From Conus ventricosus (lineage: Eukaryota; Mollusca; Gastropoda; Neogastropoda; Conidae): 64,000 bases of DNA. The translations under genes and the position numbers were made by a program. The stretch covers positions 14,061,313 to 14,125,312 of the forward strand of contig CM031622.1 of assembly GCA_018398815.1 (NCBI GenBank), written 5' to 3'. Positions 27,801 to 40,100 of the stretch are shown in pieces. A model generated the notes under the pieces. The model saw only the letters and a program-made list of their open reading frames with translations, was not told where the DNA came from and ran no database searches. How positions within the stretch are numbered: position 1 is the first letter of the stretch; every line of letters begins with the position of its first letter.

Positions 27801-30800
27801 TTCAGCTGCCATCAGGGTACTGTGCTGTAATTATTTTTTTTCAGATTCCTCATTATCTCTAGTTTACAAAAACATAAGTTTTACCTATCTAGCTTCAAGA
27901 TAAGCCTGCACAAACCATTTCCTTATGTAGTGAAATTTGATTGTCCGGATGCTGAATTATAGGTACATCATTTGAGGCACAATTCATTATACATAGCTCA
28001 AGTCAAGAGAACCATCATCTTTCCCATGTTTCCAGCACATATTTGTCTTCATTTATCCCAGTCTGAGTGTTTAGGTAGTACAGAAGAAAAAATGTGTCTC
28101 TCCTAACATTTGACTTACTTTTCAAATAACTTTTCAGAAATTTTCTCTGCTTATATTTTGAGGTCAGTCTCCAAGTAGGTACCACCTACAGTATTTTCAG
28201 TTATTCACTAGATTCTACATCATCTCTAGTTTCTAAAAATGTAGGTTTGCATATCTAGTGCAAATAATATGTATGCAGAAGCCAAATTCTCAAGTGTGGT
28301 GTGTGACGAGTTTCCGTCCTAGATTTTAACTACATTTCGTTAAAGTTAAATTGATATACAGAGCACTGTGAGGGTTAAAAAATAATTTTCAACCCTGAGC
28401 ATGGACTTTTATGGCAGAGGCCTGCATCTCTTGCTTTTTGCCTGCTTATTTTCGGTATCATACCACAAAATTGCCCTTTTACATCTTCTGCTGCCACACT
28501 CTGAATTCATATGCTTATGCTCTTGGCAGCTACACTCTGCTTTTTCACGCCTAATCAATAACGACCTTTACTGCCTGTCACAAAAATACCAATCTATCAC
28601 CAGATCTTGCTTAGTAAGGAATTAAGACACGCATTCTAACTGAAATAACACATATGGAATGTACAGAATACGGGGTCAGATTTGAAATGAAAAAAAAAAG
28701 TTCCGGACACATGAAATTAAAATGGTTATGTCGTTAAGAGATGTGATGATTGAGGACTTTTGAACACAAGTGAGGTCACCAGTGTATCGCAGTCTACTCC
28801 AAACACACAGGCTTCTCTCTTTCCTGTCATTTTCCCACAAGTGAGGTCACCAGTGTATCACAGTCTACTCCAAACACAGGCTTCTCTCTTCCTGTCATTT
28901 TCCCACGAGTGAGGTCACCAGTGTGTCACAGTGTGTGTGTGCATATCTGAGTGTGTGTGAATGTGTATTATGTGCCAGTGAGCATGATGATCAGGTTTTC
29001 AACTTTTTCTTTTTTTTTAAGGGGTACACATGGTGTTCCTGTAACTGTTCTGTATCATTTTTCTTGCACTGGTCAACAAATCTCAATGACAGTCCTCTAC
29101 ATTTATATTCATTTTGCAAACAGCAAACTCATCTCTTTCTACGAGTCCATCCCTGTTTGTGCACAATTGTAAAAACCAATTGTAATCAAAAATATTCCTC
29201 TTAAATTTTCATTTTTTTCCCAGGACTGCATTTATTTAAATGCAAACAGACAGCAATGTAAAAAAAATCTGTACAAAACTTGTTTATGTGTGCGTATGAA
29301 TATCATCATACAGCGATACACACATCTACACTCTTACAGCTACATGCTGAACATACAATATCATAATATATGCACACATGCCCATGCAGTTGCTTACAGG
29401 TACAGAAAAAGCATGCATGTTCAGACACAGATATGCTTTAAGTTCTATATTTCAATGTGTCCCAATAATCATTTCATTGTGGCCGCACATGCAGATTCCT
29501 TCTGAGTGTGCAAGTCTTTCCACAGAGGTGTACAGCTCAGTTCATGGGTTACATTCACCACCCACTTCTTACACACCACGAAAAACTGCCAAATATGCAT
29601 ACGCTCATAGGTTACATCCATCCACTTCTGACAAACCTACAGACAGCTGCCAAATAAACATACAACTACATAGCCACAATCATTTTTAATAAAGCAACTG
29701 ACAAAGGACCGATTGCTGGCAGATTTTTTCCCCAGTACAACGGCACTTCTGACTCTTACAATTTTTTTTTAACAAAAATGGCTGGCATTTGGACCTCCAT
29801 TTTGTTACATCCGAGGGGTACCAAAGTTGTTATTTTGATCTGTCTTCATTGTTGCTTAATTCTCAAACAAACAGCTCCTTCAGGTGTGTTATGTAGGTAA
29901 TGAAAGACAAGCAGCCAACATTTGAAGAGACTGCACTTCTTACATTGTTCCTTACAAAGACAGAGAAATGTCTGTTCCTTGTTATATGCGGTACCCCAAA
30001 TTTTCTATGCTTTGATTTGAAGTCTAGCCTCCTCTTCTTTCCTTTCATTTCTTCTCCTTTGTTAAAAAAAAAGTGCACAGTTTGTAATGTTCTAATTTGT
30101 GAAAATGTAAATAAAAGCAATTTTTCCCAGTGGTTGGATTTACCATTAAAATATTTTACTTTGTCCAAATACTGCAAAGCCCTTCATTTTACAGAGAATA
30201 CAGAAGTTTGGCGAAAATAAAAACTGTAGAGCTGACATGTTATGCATATAATGGTGTCCATTCATTGCTGATCTATCTTGTTATGCGTATAATGGTGTCC
30301 ATTTATTGATGATCTATCTGATGCATTTCATTTTTGTGAAAAATGTCCAAGATTCACAACTGATTAGAAGTGCTAATTTAAAGCTGTCCTTGTGTGTTTT
30401 TTGAGTGAACATGCTTTTATTTGTTTTTACTGTCAAGGGAAAGACACCATGTTCTATACCATACCATTTCAGATCTGGAACTGTGAAAGCTCCTCAAAGC
30501 CAAGGTATCACTCATACAGGTATGCCAACCTAGGGCGAGACAATTCAAGGTCCAACAACTACACACATAGACAAAACATGATCTGTTTCCAAGCTGTATT
30601 TTTGGTACTTATGTAACACTTTCAGTTCCCATGACCTGAGCTTTTAATTACACAGTGGGAAATGAACTCACAGAACGTGCTGCAAACTACTTTGATTTAA
30701 GTTTGCAATACATCTTCAAAAAAATCTAGACAGGCTGGCAACAGTTCTGGTGCACAAAGGCATTTACAAACACTCCAAAATGAGAAAGATGCGGTGAAAT

Positions 30801-31735
30801 GAGTAAACATCTCTTCAAACTGCAAGTTGTCAGTATATGTTACTAATCAGTTTTACATTTACTTAAATTCTCTTTCACTCAGCCCTGATGTGGCCCTTTG
30901 CGGTCGGCTGGGCTATAAGCAACATTATCTTATCTTACTCTCTTTTGTCTTTGTTCTTTTCTTCTCTGCTTTTTTTGTCTTTATTCTTTGTTCATTTACA
31001 AAAAACAATCATTTCCACGTTTTCATTTCTTCCAAAAAGAAAAGGCATGACAATATTGAACATTAACAAAACAAACATGGAGAAATAGTACCAAATGACT
31101 TCCAGTAACGTAACCCCAATTTTCGATATAATATTCGTTTTCATTAACATGAACACAGCAACATTTCCACAAATTACCTCCTCACGTCTTCTCCCTTGTA
31201 CATACCATGGCAGATAAATAGTAAACTGTCATTTGTCTGAGTGTTTTCACAAGCTTATTTTTTCACAAAATGAAGCCATATCACAAGTAATTTCCCAGGT
31301 GTCTTCTCTATGATACACATTGTTATTTTTCCTGTGAATATTTCAATGAGCAAAAATTGTAAAGATTACTTTCATCACTTTAATATGACAGAGCTGTCAA
31401 TCTCTATATGCCAGATTGCAATGTCTTGTCAAACACAGCTTACAGAAGAAAAGGGCTTTGCCCTATGTACTTCATTAAGCACAGGATACTTTTCCGTGTA
31501 CTTCAGGCTGGAGAACAGCCGACTTGAAAACCCTTTCTAAAACAGGCTGGGGCCAAGGGGCCGCTTAGGCACTGGGGCAACGCCCTGGCGGGGGATCCAG
31601 GGAGGCAAAGCAACCCCCACCCCCCCCCCCACCCCCACCGAGCCAACATGGTATTTATGCAGTTTTCAAGACTGTTTTGTGGTTTCTCCTAAAAGCCAAA
31701 CGGCTATGCAGGAAGCAAGGAAACCAAAAGAAAAT

Positions 31736-31805
<70 letters not shown>

Positions 31806-34053
31806 CATGCACACTTAAATTTAACATATTTCTAGGAAAAGTAAAAGACGAAAAGAAAAGTAAAAAAAAAAAAAAGGTGCTGTCTCTGCAGTCACACAGA
31901 AAAGCTAGTAACAAAAGAACAATATACCTTACTGAGAACACAATCACTGACACTTTATGCATCTCACTTTTTGCAGTTCGTAACCAAGCCCACCACTGGT
32001 GTACATATCACATATTATCCATCTGGGCTGTCACAATGTCAAAATAAATCTGAGCATGTTCAGCCGTAACTGGGGAGGGGGGCAAAATATTAATCCAATC
32101 AAGAAATCCAGTCTGCTCTGACCACAGTCAAAATGTGCTCTTGAAGCATCAACATACTTCTTGCAGCACAGATGTTCAAAGAGTGCAGTTAAAACCACAA
32201 CTGGTGTAATTCAGCCCTTTTTAACAAAGCAAAAAAGTAACAACTAGTTCCCAGCGAGTTCACTTTCCAACAAGTCGAAAACAGCTGATCGGGACTGCTC
32301 ACTTTTATAGTCTCTTCAGTCCTCTCAAATCTCCAACAACTGAAAGCTGTGCTTTCCTCAAACGTCTCGCCTCGATTCGTGACATGCATAAGATCATATT
32401 TTTCCTTGAAAAGAAGAAGCCTCAGCATGACCAACAACCAGAAAAAATGGCTAAACGAATTGCGTTCACCTAAATATTTATCCGCTAGTGAAATACTCTG
32501 ATTAATGCAAGGAGAAACACAGCAATACACTAACAATCGCGGGCAGTACAGCGCTGAACGTAGAATCATGGAAACCTGGACTGGAAAATCTTAACACAGT
32601 ACGAGACTCAGGATACTATTTTTTGCAACTTTTTTTCAATGGACTTTTCCTCCCCTTGAATGCCCCATTTCTTTCCTCTGAAAATCATATGGTTTTCTCA
32701 GAAATCCTCGGATCCAAGAGAGTTCTCCAGCCTGGTACTTAGACCAGTATTGTTGACTGCCAGCCATCATTTTCGTTCTCTTGGTTCTGAAGCCACTGCA
32801 TGCCAGCTTTTGATTTTGGCTATCCTTGTAATTTTCCAATCGGTTTTATGCAGCCTTTTCAATGCTACTTTACCGACCAAGTGAAGACACTTCCGCCAGC
32901 GGCATCAAGTGACTGCTTTTCCCAAAAAGTGAGCACAGCAAAATCACCTCATGCAATCTGTGCACAGCACGAAACTAAATTGTTGGTTTTGCAGTCAGAA
33001 AAATTGTAATTTTTTTTTCCTCGGTTGTAGTACTGTACTCTGAGGGCTAAAATAAAACTTCGGATGAATTGCTTTTGACCCTCTCTTGCAGTCTTAATGC
33101 ACTCTTAAGAACAAAACTGCCAGTTTTTTGTGCATTTTTTTTTTTTTAACCCCACCAGTATTGCAAATCCAATTCTGCCCTTGCTTCTACCATTGGTAAA
33201 CTCAGCCCTCTTGTTTGTACTAAATACTCTTCCACCAAGTTTCAATCAATAATTATACCCCCCCTCCCCCCCCCCCCCCCCCCCCCCCCCCCATGCCTTT
33301 TTCTCTCCGTTCGGTAAAGCAGATAAACAAACATTAATAACTGCATAACAGGAAATGAAGTAACTGCCATCAAGACAGGTTTTTATTTCATACCACAACT
33401 GTTTCCGCGTTAACAGCTCCCCTTGCTTATTCCAGCGTCAATAAGCTGTACACACACTGCTGAACGCAAGCAAAATTTACTGATAAATTTTGTACTTTAT
33501 ATTGATTTTCCATGGTTGCTCATAAATATTCTGACTGAAATTAGAGAGATTGTTCACAGATATTCAGACAGAATATTAGTGTGAATTACCAACGTACTTA
33601 TGCACTAGAAATAAAAGTTTAACAAAGTATGATAAATTAGTATAGGAATATTGCTGTTCTTGCTTTTGTCTTCAAAATGACATTCATAAACCTTAAGGGT
33701 GCACTGGCTTGAAAACCCAACGCTTCACAAACTTCAAAAAGGCGTTTCATAAAACAAATATCCAAGATCCAAATTCTGTCCCCCAAAAAATAAAAAAGTA
33801 TTTCTTACAACAGTCACATGCCTCAAACAACACATCTTTCTAGTCATGATCTTGCAGCCATACCAGCCATACTTCACGATATCATTAGCACAGCAACAAG
33901 TGTGTGGGTGTGTCCCCAAACCAAACTTACCTGATGTGGCTGGGGCATGTACTTTTCCTCCTCACTCATGCCGTCTTTTCCAGGGGCCCCGGACACTGAA
34001 ACATGCCCAATGGTCTCATGAGTTGTATGTTAAAAATTGCACTGTTCAAACTT

Positions 34054-34122
<69 letters not shown>

Positions 34123-37100
34123 GCGTGCGTGCGTGCACAAGCGCGCACAAGTCAAATACAAAAGAAGGCATGGTCATATGGGCAAAGAAGGCAAAACAAA
34201 TAATTTTTGTCCATTTGCATGATTTAGGGCTTGTTCATATGAATTATGATGGAAAATTTTTCAGATATACTAATCTGCCTTTTTACCTTCTTTTTTTTAA
34301 CACATCAATTTGAGTATGACGCTGTATCTGAATGTGATTTCTGTCACAAGTGGGACAACGAAAAAGCAGTATACAAAATCACATGGAGTGAAAAATGGGC
34401 AGTTTTCATGACTCTTGTTTGGTTAAGTAATCTTGCCATGACAAACCCATGCAAGCAAGTTTGCTAGCTCCTAGCCGAGATGAAAGAAATGCCCTCGGAA
34501 CCATTTGCCTTGGTCAACAACGTTCTGGTCAGTTAGAGGTGGTAACTACTAACTGAAAGGCTCTTCTAATGTGTAGAAGGCTGCCTTCCATACATATAAG
34601 CACTGGACCACCACTAGGATGGCAACAACCCCGGTCAAACATGACCTCAGGTTCAGTGAAAATTGCTATGCCATGAAAGGGCCCTCCCACTTCCACTCGC
34701 TTCCCATTTCTCTGGCCATCTGGGCGATGTCTACCCTGTGGTGTCAAAAGAATATCTCGGTGCACAATAGCGGCTGGAAAGTGGGTTCCCTCCGTCCTTC
34801 CCCTCACCCCTCAAAATCAAATTATGCATGCAATAGTTTGCTGTTTGCCGCAATGAAAAAAAAAACGCTGTTGGAGCCATCTACCATGCCAACTGAAAGC
34901 CTGTAACAGTGGTTAAGTGAGGAGTTCTAGGAAGCAAAAGGCAGCCTCCTAAACATATCAGGTATTGAAAGTAGGAACACTATTAAGATGACGATAGCCC
35001 CAATCATAATTGCTCTCCCTCTCTCTGCATGTGTCTGGCCTTAAGGCTATACCTACACATTAGTTCAAATGAGGGTCTCATCATAAACAGAGTTGTTGAA
35101 CAGTGCATCCCACCACCCACTGCCATCTCATCCCACTCCCCTCACCACCATATTTTTTTCTATTTCAGCAGAATATCACAAAGCCATGTCCAGATAAGGT
35201 GGCTGAGACATTCCGCCTGGATGTAGAGCAGGGCTGAGCTTTAACGTTCGCCAACTCGCCAATGGCCCCTAAAATTGGAGTCGGGCAAACTCAATTTACA
35301 GTACCATTCGCCCGGCTGGCGACCTAAAAATCACCGCCAGTGATTCTGTACCTGTACACAAACGACATGCCCTGTAAAAACAAACACGCGCCTGCCGACT
35401 GCCATCTTTCATCACTGCCGTGCTGGGGCTTTCCCGGCCCAGGTTCAGAGTCGCGCGAGACTTGCCATTTCCGCTCTTCCGCTTACTTGTTCAGTCGGTG
35501 GTCATGTGGCGCTTTTTAACCGGTGTCTCTGAGCCTCCAGCAAAAAAAAAAACTAAGTCAGAAGAAGAAAAAAAGAAGCAGAATAAGGAATATGAAGAAG
35601 AAAAGAGAGATCGAAAGTGGGTGCCAGGATGGAAGAGGACAGAAACAGGGGAGGAGAGAGCATGGCTTGTGTACGATGCCGACAAGAAGGAGATGCACTG
35701 TGCACCCTGCCGAAAATGGATGACGACTTACAAACAGCAGCAGCAGAGTCTCAGTGCTGGGTTAGATGGTGATGACTTTGCTGGCCTGAGGAAGGCAGAC
35801 CCAAGCTGCTTCACCTTTTTCAACATTGAGGATGATGATGATGATGATGATGATCTGGCCCTTGGCAGACTGTAGACTGAAGGTGCTTCAGGTACAAAAC
35901 AGGGACAAATCTTGTCATGACGCTTTTTACTTCTACTAGTCAAATGCTTTTGGATATAAAAGATCTCTTTTTCTTTGTCAGTTATGATATACCTGGGTGG
36001 CAATATCAATGACAACTGAAAATAAATTTGTTTTCCAAAATTAATGAGCAGAAACAGTGTTATTGTTGTTGTTGAAAATAAGCGTGTGTATAAGCTGCAA
36101 ATTTAAAATAGGACTGCATTTTCAATGAAAGGGTCTGGCAACCTGAAATATTTTCTGGCAACCTCAACCTCCCAGGTTAGGAGCCCGGCTGGCTCCTTAG
36201 CCTGGCTTGCTAAATCTCAGCCCTGGTAGAGGGGACCTGCGAACTGAAACGGAGCATGAGGCCGATACGCTGCCACGCTCTCCACGAGTTTCTTTCTACA
36301 TCTGGCGACGAAAAGACATTAAATAAACCACTGAACTGAACTGAACTGAACTGAATCAGCTACTGTAGGTGGTCTTGTATGTTACTAGTGGTCTTGTAAT
36401 CGTATGAATAATGAAGACAGGTCTTTACTTGGAGATGAAGAACCCGCATGGAATGAGAGCTGCACTGGCCTAGACTTTGTCCAGGAGTTGGAACCTTGAA
36501 AGTTAATCCAAACCCTTTAACACTCTAGTGCCGACCACCATATATGATAAACCCAAATCAAGCGCCTGTGGCACATACCTCAGTGACAGCTGATACTTAT
36601 CTCTTGGACCACCAGTTCCAGACAGGCAAGAACTCTGGTGCTATGCTCCCACACCCCAGCATCATGTCTGTTATTTCTCACTCTCCCTTTTCTACAATGA
36701 ATGCAAACGGCTACCAACCTTTTTACAATCTGCATTTTTGAGCCTCTGGTACACAGACATGTGAGCACACACATATTTTCAATCAGGCTTAATAAATGCA
36801 TGGTAATATATAGATTTAGACCATATAATAATTTTATATGAAACTGATTAATGTTAGTTATAAAGATGGCATGAAAATGGTTTATCATATGTGATAAGAA
36901 CGGCTTTTGTGGAAACTTCAGGGAAAGACAACTCGTCTGCCATTTATCAGATATGATGACACCAGCGTTAGAGATTGCAAGCGATTTTCTAGCTTTGGGA
37001 AAGCTCATTTTGATGGTCGTTTGGAATGATTCTTTTGATTCAGAACTGTTTTTTTCAGTGTTCGTTTACTAGAACGATGCATACTATGCTTCCACTGAAT

Positions 37101-40100
37101 TACAGTTCTGATTGTGTCTAAGTTATTCCTTCATATATCACTGTTTTGCATTTTGAAAATTTGCTGCTCTATTTATTTAAACAGTAAACAAGTGGGGTAT
37201 GTTTTGCTCCCATAAGGAAACCTAACACAGAGTAACTTTTATTCAAGACTGGCATAGCCTTTTAAACTTGAATAAAGTCAGACAAATACATAGACGAACA
37301 ATCTAACAGTGGGGGAAAAACAAGCGCAGGCCAACAACTGAACTGTCTTCATAGTAATGACCTGGCAAAGATTTGGATTTCATCACTATGAAGACAGTTC
37401 AGTTGTTGGCCTGCGCTTGTTTTTCCCCCACTATTAGATTGTTCGTCTATGTATTTGTCTGACTTTATTCAAGTTTAAAAGGCTGTGCCAGTCTTGAATA
37501 AACAAAAGTTACTCTGTGTTAGGTTTCCTTATGGGAGCAAAACATACCCCACTTGTTTACTGTTAATCGTTTACTGTTCCCTACCTCATTTCATTTTCGA
37601 TTCTATTTATTTAGTCGTGAAGATGACAAAAGGTCTTGAGAGGGATTTGAATCACAAAGTCTTTGCTGGTAATTTTTTCTCAAACCTGCCTCTCATTCAG
37701 GCCTTTAAAGCCAAGACCATTTACTATGTCAGGACCTTTCAAGCAAACAGGTTCAACAGCCTGAGCCTGAAGTCAGAGGAGCTGAAGCAGGAAGGTCAAG
37801 GAGCCTACGATGTCAAGGTGGAACTGATGTCCAATGTCATAGCAGTGCATTGGTTCGACAAGAAGACCGTGGACACTATATCCACCTATGTAGATGTGGA
37901 ACCTCAAGATGAAGCATCACGATACGACAAGAAACGGAAGCAAAGAATCAACATTCCCCCAACCTGCCATCATCAAGGAGTACAGCAAATTCCTGGGAGG
38001 AGTGGACTTGCTTGACAGCCTCACAAGCCTCTACAAGTATCCACTCGAATCAAGGAGATTCTACCACACCATTGCAGTTGCTGTTGCCAACTGAGACGCT
38101 GTGCACTGCTGAACCTGAAGCCAACAAAGCTGAGCATCTTCCAGGGCCAGATTGCAGACGTGCTGGTGCTGGTAAAAAGAGCAGTTGGTCGTCCAAGCAG
38201 CTGCATGACGTTACCACCTTCAGCCAAGATTGTCCGTCTGGCTGGTGTTGTCCACCTGCCCCAGTGGAACAACGGCAGGACATATGCAAAAACAGGAACT
38301 GCCAGAGCCTGTCGTACATCTTCTGTCCGAAGTGCAAAGTAAACCTCTGCTTCAACAAGGACAGAACTGCTTTGCAGAGTTCCACTCACTGAAATGACCT
38401 TGAAATCCACACAAAAAAAAAAAACTACTGAAATAGTAGTGAACTGCTAGGATTAGCAATCTGAAAATTCAGCTGAATAAACTTAATAATAAACTACTAT
38501 TCCTGAGGCAATTTATCATGTAATGATAAAATCAGTCTTTGTTTCCACTAAAGCCTATCTTATCATATATGATAAATTTTCTTATCAGGTCAATTTTTGT
38601 TTTTGATTAAAAAAATAATACCCAAAATGTGTTTCTTTACTTTACCTAATGATGTTTTTTTTGCAAAAAATAATTTTCTTTAGGCTGGAAGTGCTTTCAG
38701 GCTCTAGAGGGTTAAAGAAATCACCTCCTGATTGGTCTGTGCTAAAGTACAACTATAGACAATGGAGCACTCCTTGGCTCTACAAGATGAGAAGGGCTTG
38801 TTCAGGCAGCACACAGTCCTTCCCCTGGCACGCCCCTATTCCTGGGCGACTCTCAAAAGAAGTAAGGTAGACACCAGGGCTGGAGCAGCAATACTGCTCC
38901 GACTGCCACAGACGTACTTCACACATACAGTATTGGGTGACCACTTCCCAAGTGTCCTGGCATCAAATCCAAACTACTCGTCCCTCTACTCTCCCTCCAG
39001 CTACGCATCTCAACTGGGGAACTGCATGCACGCGTGCACCTGAAGGAAACAGCACTGGGCAGAATCTGTCCTTGTTCAATGTGGACACATGCCAAGACCC
39101 CCATACACATGTGACATCCCACTGTTGCTGCTTTGATTATTAATGTGATCCACACTCGCTCAGAGTCCCTCAGGCTAGCAGAAGACCCAAGTTCAAATTC
39201 TCCCTGTGCAACTGAATAGTGTGTATTCCTGGTCGAGATCAATATCACTAAGACGGGTGAAAGCCATACAGGGAGAAAAAGATAGAGCAGGCAGACAGAT
39301 CTACTGAAACCCACTATTACTGAAACAAAAATGACCAACTGATGCGCCACTAAACCGCAAGACCATGAAGTGATGAAAAATGCTTTTGTTCCACCTCTTC
39401 ATTCTGAACCTCATCCTGTATGACAAACTAGTTCACATGCTTTCATTTATAAATAAAATAACAATAACAATTATTACACTAATAATTATGTTATTAGTAT
39501 AGCAAGCAAACCAGTGTGCATATAGTGTGATGGCTTAGGTTATTAGTTGTTTTTTTCCCCCATTTGTGTTGATATCCATATCAGTGGATCATAAAGTGCG
39601 CTATACACTATGATATGAATCAAAAAACATATCTGGACATTTCTTGATTTATTTTGTGAGTGAACCGACTGTTTAAAAGACATTGTGCTTCCCTGGATCA
39701 TTGATTTACATACACTAGACATCTGCAGGTGTCAATTCCCATGAAAAAAAGGACATTTTTCACCTGGCTTTAGCAGATGAAAGATGCAGGTACTTAAGTA
39801 GGAAGTCTGATATATTCACCCCAATTACCCAATATCTTTCTAATTAGTTCTGAAAGTTTCATGTCCATACTCCTCACAGTTTTTTTTTCTTGGTTAATAA
39901 CCTTGACAAATGGTCTCTGCTGTGGGAAAATAAAGGGAAAAAACAGCCAGTAGCGATAAGAGTTCAAAAACACCACCAAACTACTGAATCTAGAGTTTGT
40001 TGAAAAAGTTAAAAAGTCTGGGGGGGGGGGGGTTGTCAGCCAATTTATACCCATGTAAACATAATATATTTACTTACTAGAGCCAACACCTGACACTTTT

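Larger units (their letters stand above)
21666..33930 (-). other. YTHDF intron 3 (12.3 kb), transposon-rich
   Basis: Contains an unexplained two-frame open segment (22748-22889), a C22 run (23094-23115), a hAT-like element (23840-24265), retroposon tails beside (CA)n (24530-24960), an 80-bp-class tandem repeat (26200-26530), a piggyBac element (26610-28378), a 68-bp tandem repeat (28768-28930), another retroposon tail (30885-30935), a GC-rich repeat (31543-31640), (CA)n (31741-31803) and a C27 run (33266-33292). The rest is AT-rich sequence with no recognised content. Confidence 0.7.
36517..38715 (+). mobile_element. piggyBac element (2.2 kb) with a broken transposase and nested inverted repeat
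   Basis: TTAA occurs at 36517-36520 and 38712-38715. The left TIR TTAACACTCTAGTGCC matches the complement of the right end, TTAACCCTCTAGAGCC, at 14 of 16. Subterminal palindromes of type TTATCATATATGATAA recur near both ends: 36539-36551, 36881-36897, 36943-36959 on the left, 38512-38530 and 38560-38575 on the right. A foldback element (37180-37564) sits inside, upstream of the remaining transposase. Confidence 0.8.

Noticed and set aside
32189..32569. 126-codon minus-strand frame in YTHDF intron 3
   Set aside because: Composition is not protein-like in a recognisable way and no conserved motif is visible.
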